This document shows positions 13,729 through 16,160 of a DNA stretch of 16,160 bases, piece after piece (positions within the stretch are counted from its first letter, which is position 1; each line of letters starts with the position of its first letter). The stretch covers positions 424 through 16,583 of the forward strand of contig DNAU01000111.1 in NCBI GenBank assembly GCA_003491925.1. Reading direction: 5' to 3'. The translations under genes were made by a program, and so were the position numbers. The notes beneath the pieces were generated by a model. It did not search any database. It was not told where the DNA came from and was given only the letters and a program-made list of their open reading frames with translations. This stretch comes from Chloroflexota bacterium (GTDB lineage Bacteria; Chloroflexota; Dormibacteria; Aeolococcales; Aeolococcaceae).

Positions 13729-13737
13729 TCAAGGCTC

Positions 13738-16050
13738 GTGAATGTTCTGAGATGTTCGCCCCGATCGAGAGCAAGGTGGATGGTCGGACCCGTCGCCATT
13801 CTCGCCCTGCTCGGATCCTTTCTCACCCTGGGCGCGGTGGGGTCGCCGCTGGCGGCCGCCGCGATCACGCCGTATGTGAGCGCCGGTGGACTGAGCACAT
13901 GCTTCCTTCAGTCGGTGGGCGCGGTCCAGTGCTGGGGTGAGAATCAATACGGGCAGCTCGGCGACGGCACCTACACAGCGTCTGTCCAGCCCATGGCGGT
14001 CGCTGGCCTCCCGCCTGCGACCACCATCGCCGCGGGTGACGAGGTCACCTGCGCCATAGCCACCGCGTCGGCCGCCTGGTGCTGGGGCCGGGACAACTAC
14101 GGTCAGCTTGGCAACGCGAGCACCGCGCCGCGGCTGAACAAGCCTGTTCAGGTGGCCGGCGGGCTCGCCTTCAAGCAGCTCTCGATGAAGGGAGACGTCT
14201 TCGCGTGCGGCCTCACGGTCGCGGAGCAGGTCTATTGCTGGGGCCACAACAGCGACGGCGAGCTGGGCGATGGGACCACCACCGACAGCGACGTGCCCGT
14301 CGCCGTGTCCCTCGCGCGCGGCAGCGTGGTGCAGATTGCCGCCGGCGACGAGCATGCATGCGCCCTGCTGAGCACCGGCGCGGTCTGGTGCTGGGGCGAC
14401 AACTCGGACGGCCAGCTCGGCGACGGCACCACCGTGAGCAGCCACAAGCCGGTGCAGGTGATGGGCCTCAGCGGCGTGGACGCCATCGCCGCCGGCGAGT
14501 CCGACACCTGCGCCATCGCCGGCACGAGCGAGGGGCTGTACTGCTGGGGTCTGAACAACGCCTTCCAGCTCGGTGACGGCACCAACACCAACCGCACGAC
14601 GCCCGTCCCCGTCGCCGGCCTCAGCAGCGGCGTGGAGCAGGTCTCCGCAGGCTTCGAGCAGACGTGCGCGATCGTCGTCGTCGCGTCGATGCAGGCGGAG
14701 TGCTGGGGCGCCAACGGCTATGGCCAGGTGGGGGTCGGATCGCTGAGCACCGCGGTCAAGACGCCGACGGTCGTCTTTGGCCTGGCGACCAACCCCGCCA
14801 GTGGCCTGGGTGGTGCAGAGCAGATCTCGGCGGGCGGCTGGCACACGTGCGCCGTTCTCAACATCGGCCCGGTGGAGTGCTGGGGTCGCAACAACATGGG
14901 CCAGATCGGGGACGGTACCCAGGGCAATCGAGACCTTCCGACCCTGGTCATGGGGCTGTACGCCGGCCCCCAGGCCGTATCCGAGGGCTGGGCCGGCGGC
15001 TGCGCGCTGGAGCAGTCCCTGGAAGTGAGGTGCTGGGGCACCGATGACGGGACCAACTTCGACCCCCAGACGTCGGCCGTCCCCGTTCTGGACCTGGGCA
15101 GCCGAACAGCCCAGGTCGCCGCCGGCACCAATGACGTCTGTGCCCTGGCCACCGCCGGCTCGCTGCGCTGCTGGGGATACAACCTGAATGGCGAGGATGG
15201 GGTCGGGGATACCGACCAGCACCCGACGCCGCAGCCGGTCATGGACATGAGCAGCGGGGTGCTCTCCGTCACCGAGGGAGACGGCGTGACCTGCAGCATC
15301 AAGACGGGCTATGACCCGTTCTGCTGGGGCGAAAACCAGTACGGAGCGCTGGGGGACTCGAGCACGAGCAACAGCGATGTGCCGAAGCACGTCGGTCTTG
15401 GCGTGACCCAGATCTCGGCTGAGGGGCTGGAGCACACCTGCGCGATCAGCACCTCGGGCGCCGCCTACTGCTGGGGAAGCGACATGTACGGTGAGCTCGG
15501 CGATGGCAGCACGACCAACGATGCCAGCCCCCAGCAGGTCCAGGGACTGCCCGCGCCGGCCGTGCAGATCGCGACCGGGGGCACGTTCGACGCGTCCGTC
15601 CACCCTGTCGGCTTCACCTGCGCACTGCTGACCACCGGCGACGTCTACTGCTGGGGCTACGACGCGGACGGAGAGTTGGGCGACGGGACCACCAACACCA
15701 CGCCCAACACCGCCCCGGTCAGGGTGGAGCTCTCCGGTCCGGCCAGCCAGGTCGTGGCCGGGCTTGCCCACGCCTGCGCCCTGCTCGACACCGGTGCGGT
15801 CGAGTGCTGGGGCGACGACAGTGTCGGCGAGCTCGGCAATGGCGGCACGGTGTCGTCGGACACGCCGATCACCGTTTTCGGCCTCGCCTCCTCAGCCATC
15901 TCGCTCTCGTCGGACGATGCGCCCGCCACCTGCGCGGTGATCTATGTCCCGGCAGAGGTGGAGTGCTGGGGTGACAACTTGAGCGACGAGCTGGGCGACG
16001 GGTCCACCGCCAGCTTCAGCAATACGCCGCAGATCGTCCAGGGCCTGTAA
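13738..16050 (+). CDS. Secreted RCC1-repeat beta-propeller protein with 14 cysteine-paired repeats
   Basis: With the GTG start the product is 770 residues. A basic n-region (R-S-R-A-R-W) and a hydrophobic stretch (V-A-I-L-A-L-L-G-S-F-L-T-L-G-A-V-G) ending S-P-L-A-A-A-A form a cleavable signal peptide. All the rest is 14 tandem repeats of about 50 residues of the form T-C-A-(8-10 residues)-C-W-G-x-N-x-x-G-Q-L-G-D-G-T, then P-x-x-V-x-G-L and I-A-A-G. This is the RCC1-type blade, known in bacteria from secreted BLIP-II. Both cysteines are kept in every repeat, 28 in all, suggesting one disulfide per blade. The N-terminal Y-V-S-A-G-G supplies the strand that the last repeat lacks, as in velcro-closed propellers. 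There is no catalytic domain, LPXTG motif or C-terminal membrane anchor. The likely role is extracellular protein or ligand binding; the partner is unknown. Confidence 0.85.
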   Translation: MNVLRCSPRSRARWMVGPVAILALLGSFLTLGAVGSPLAAAAITPYVSAGGLSTCFLQSVGAVQCWGENQYGQLGDGTYTASVQPMAVAGLPPATTIAAGDEVTCAIATASAAWCWGRDNYGQLGNASTAPRLNKPVQVAGGLAFKQLSMKGDVFACGLTVAEQVYCWGHNSDGELGDGTTTDSDVPVAVSLARGSVVQIAAGDEHACALLSTGAVWCWGDNSDGQLGDGTTVSSHKPVQVMGLSGVDAIAAGESDTCAIAGTSEGLYCWGLNNAFQLGDGTNTNRTTPVPVAGLSSGVEQVSAGFEQTCAIVVVASMQAECWGANGYGQVGVGSLSTAVKTPTVVFGLATNPASGLGGAEQISAGGWHTCAVLNIGPVECWGRNNMGQIGDGTQGNRDLPTLVMGLYAGPQAVSEGWAGGCALEQSLEVRCWGTDDGTNFDPQTSAVPVLDLGSRTAQVAAGTNDVCALATAGSLRCWGYNLNGEDGVGDTDQHPTPQPVMDMSSGVLSVTEGDGVTCSIKTGYDPFCWGENQYGALGDSSTSNSDVPKHVGLGVTQISAEGLEHTCAISTSGAAYCWGSDMYGELGDGSTTNDASPQQVQGLPAPAVQIATGGTFDASVHPVGFTCALLTTGDVYCWGYDADGELGDGTTNTTPNTAPVRVELSGPASQVVAGLAHACALLDTGAVECWGDDSVGELGNGGTVSSDTPITVFGLASSAISLSSDDAPATCAVIYVPAEVECWGDNLSDELGDGSTASFSNTPQIVQGL
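13870..16047 (+). repeat. 14 tandem RCC1-type coding repeats
   Basis: The repeat unit is about 150-180 bp, each with a TGCTGGGG core encoding C-W-G (for example at 13930, 14080, 14236 and 14389). Repeats 6 and 11 carry insertions of about 10 residues. Repeat 8 is short and lacks the G-Q-L-G-D-G-T turn, having G-T-D-D-G-T-N-F-D-P instead. DNA copies are clearly diverged outside the core, so the array is old or under diversifying change rather than a recent tandem expansion. Confidence 0.85.
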
Positions 16051-16071
16051 CCACGAACGATGGGAGACCCT

Positions 16072-16104
16072 GCGTGGGTGCGCGACACTCCGTCGCATCC
16101 ACGC
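16072..16104 (+). terminator. Hairpin after the RCC1-protein gene
   Basis: GCGTGGGTGCG (16072-16082) pairs with CGCATCCACGC (16094-16104) over 11 positions with one G-T wobble and an 11-nt loop, starting 21 bp after the stop codon. A second, weaker hairpin (CCGCT/AGCGG) follows at about 16108-16122. There is no T-tract. Nothing else is recognisable to the window end. Confidence 0.6.
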
Positions 16105-16160
16105 GGGCCGCTCCCTCAGCGGGCCGAGCTGACACCTGCTAGCTGTATTTCCCAGGGACG

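Noticed and set aside
13690..13737. ATG 13690 as start of the RCC1 gene
   Set aside because: It has no ribosome binding site and lengthens the signal peptide n-region unusually; GTG 13738 has GGGAGG at 9 nt. It cannot be fully excluded.
13729..15771. 680-residue minus-strand open frame antisense to the RCC1-protein gene
   Set aside because: It exists because the GC-rich repeats lack stop codons in this frame. The translation is a G/A/R/V-rich, repeat-mirrored sequence with no fold motif, while the plus frame has a signal peptide and 14 conserved repeats.
1..16160. Mobile element, CRISPR array, rRNA or tRNA genes
   Set aside because: I looked for transposase motifs, direct-repeat arrays and tRNA-like cloverleafs and saw none. 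The only tandem repeats encode the RCC1 blades.

Overview
The window is a GC-rich (about 70 percent by eye) bacterial chromosome segment that is almost fully coding. The organism looks like an actinomycete or a similar high-GC lineage such as Dormibacterota or Chloroflexota. Signs of this are strongly GC-biased third codon positions, GTG or TTG at most of the chosen starts, at least two leaderless-type starts, and gene-end hairpins without T-tracts. No rRNA, tRNA, IS element, CRISPR array or phage gene was seen, and the sequence alone does not fix the phylum.

Layout, left to right: the C-terminal part of a DHA2-type MFS drug exporter cut by the window edge (1-1035); a convergent Ala/Ser-rich lipoprotein gene (1133-1744, minus); a divergent PanE/ApbA-type ketopantoate reductase (1954-2934, plus); a minus-strand two-component system with OmpR-type regulator and then histidine kinase (4728 down to 2918); a small YCII-domain protein (4999-5316, plus); and a UbiA-family prenyltransferase (5359-6234, minus). 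Next comes a four-gene Opu-type quaternary-amine ABC importer operon whose genes all overlap by 4 nt (6406-9753, plus).

The right part begins with a type III polyketide synthase gene (10095-11201) overlapping a membrane isoprenylcysteine-carboxyl-methyltransferase-type gene (11189-11842). A convergent FAD-dependent oxidoreductase gene follows (11807-12994, minus). These three enzyme classes are the ones found in the Streptomyces srsABC phenolic-lipid cluster, so this is probably a small phenolic-lipid or alkylpyrone pathway. Upstream of the oxidoreductase on the same strand is a GAF protein resembling free methionine-R-sulfoxide reductase (13105-13536). Divergent from it is a large secreted RCC1-type protein (13738-16050) with 14 repeats, each holding the same cysteine pair. 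The count of 14 suggests two tandem seven-bladed propellers.

Non-coding structure is more distinctive than usual. There are GC-rich hairpins at four gene ends, at 1080-1117, 5325-5350, 9760-9794 and 16072-16104. A perfect 19-bp dyad lies upstream of the polyketide synthase, a dyad overlaps a candidate -10 element of the transporter operon, and a TTAAGGG-type dyad lies in the divergent GAF/RCC1 intergenic region. The strongest candidates for something little described are the 14-repeat cysteine-paired propeller protein and the rearranged type III PKS cluster with its own candidate operator.
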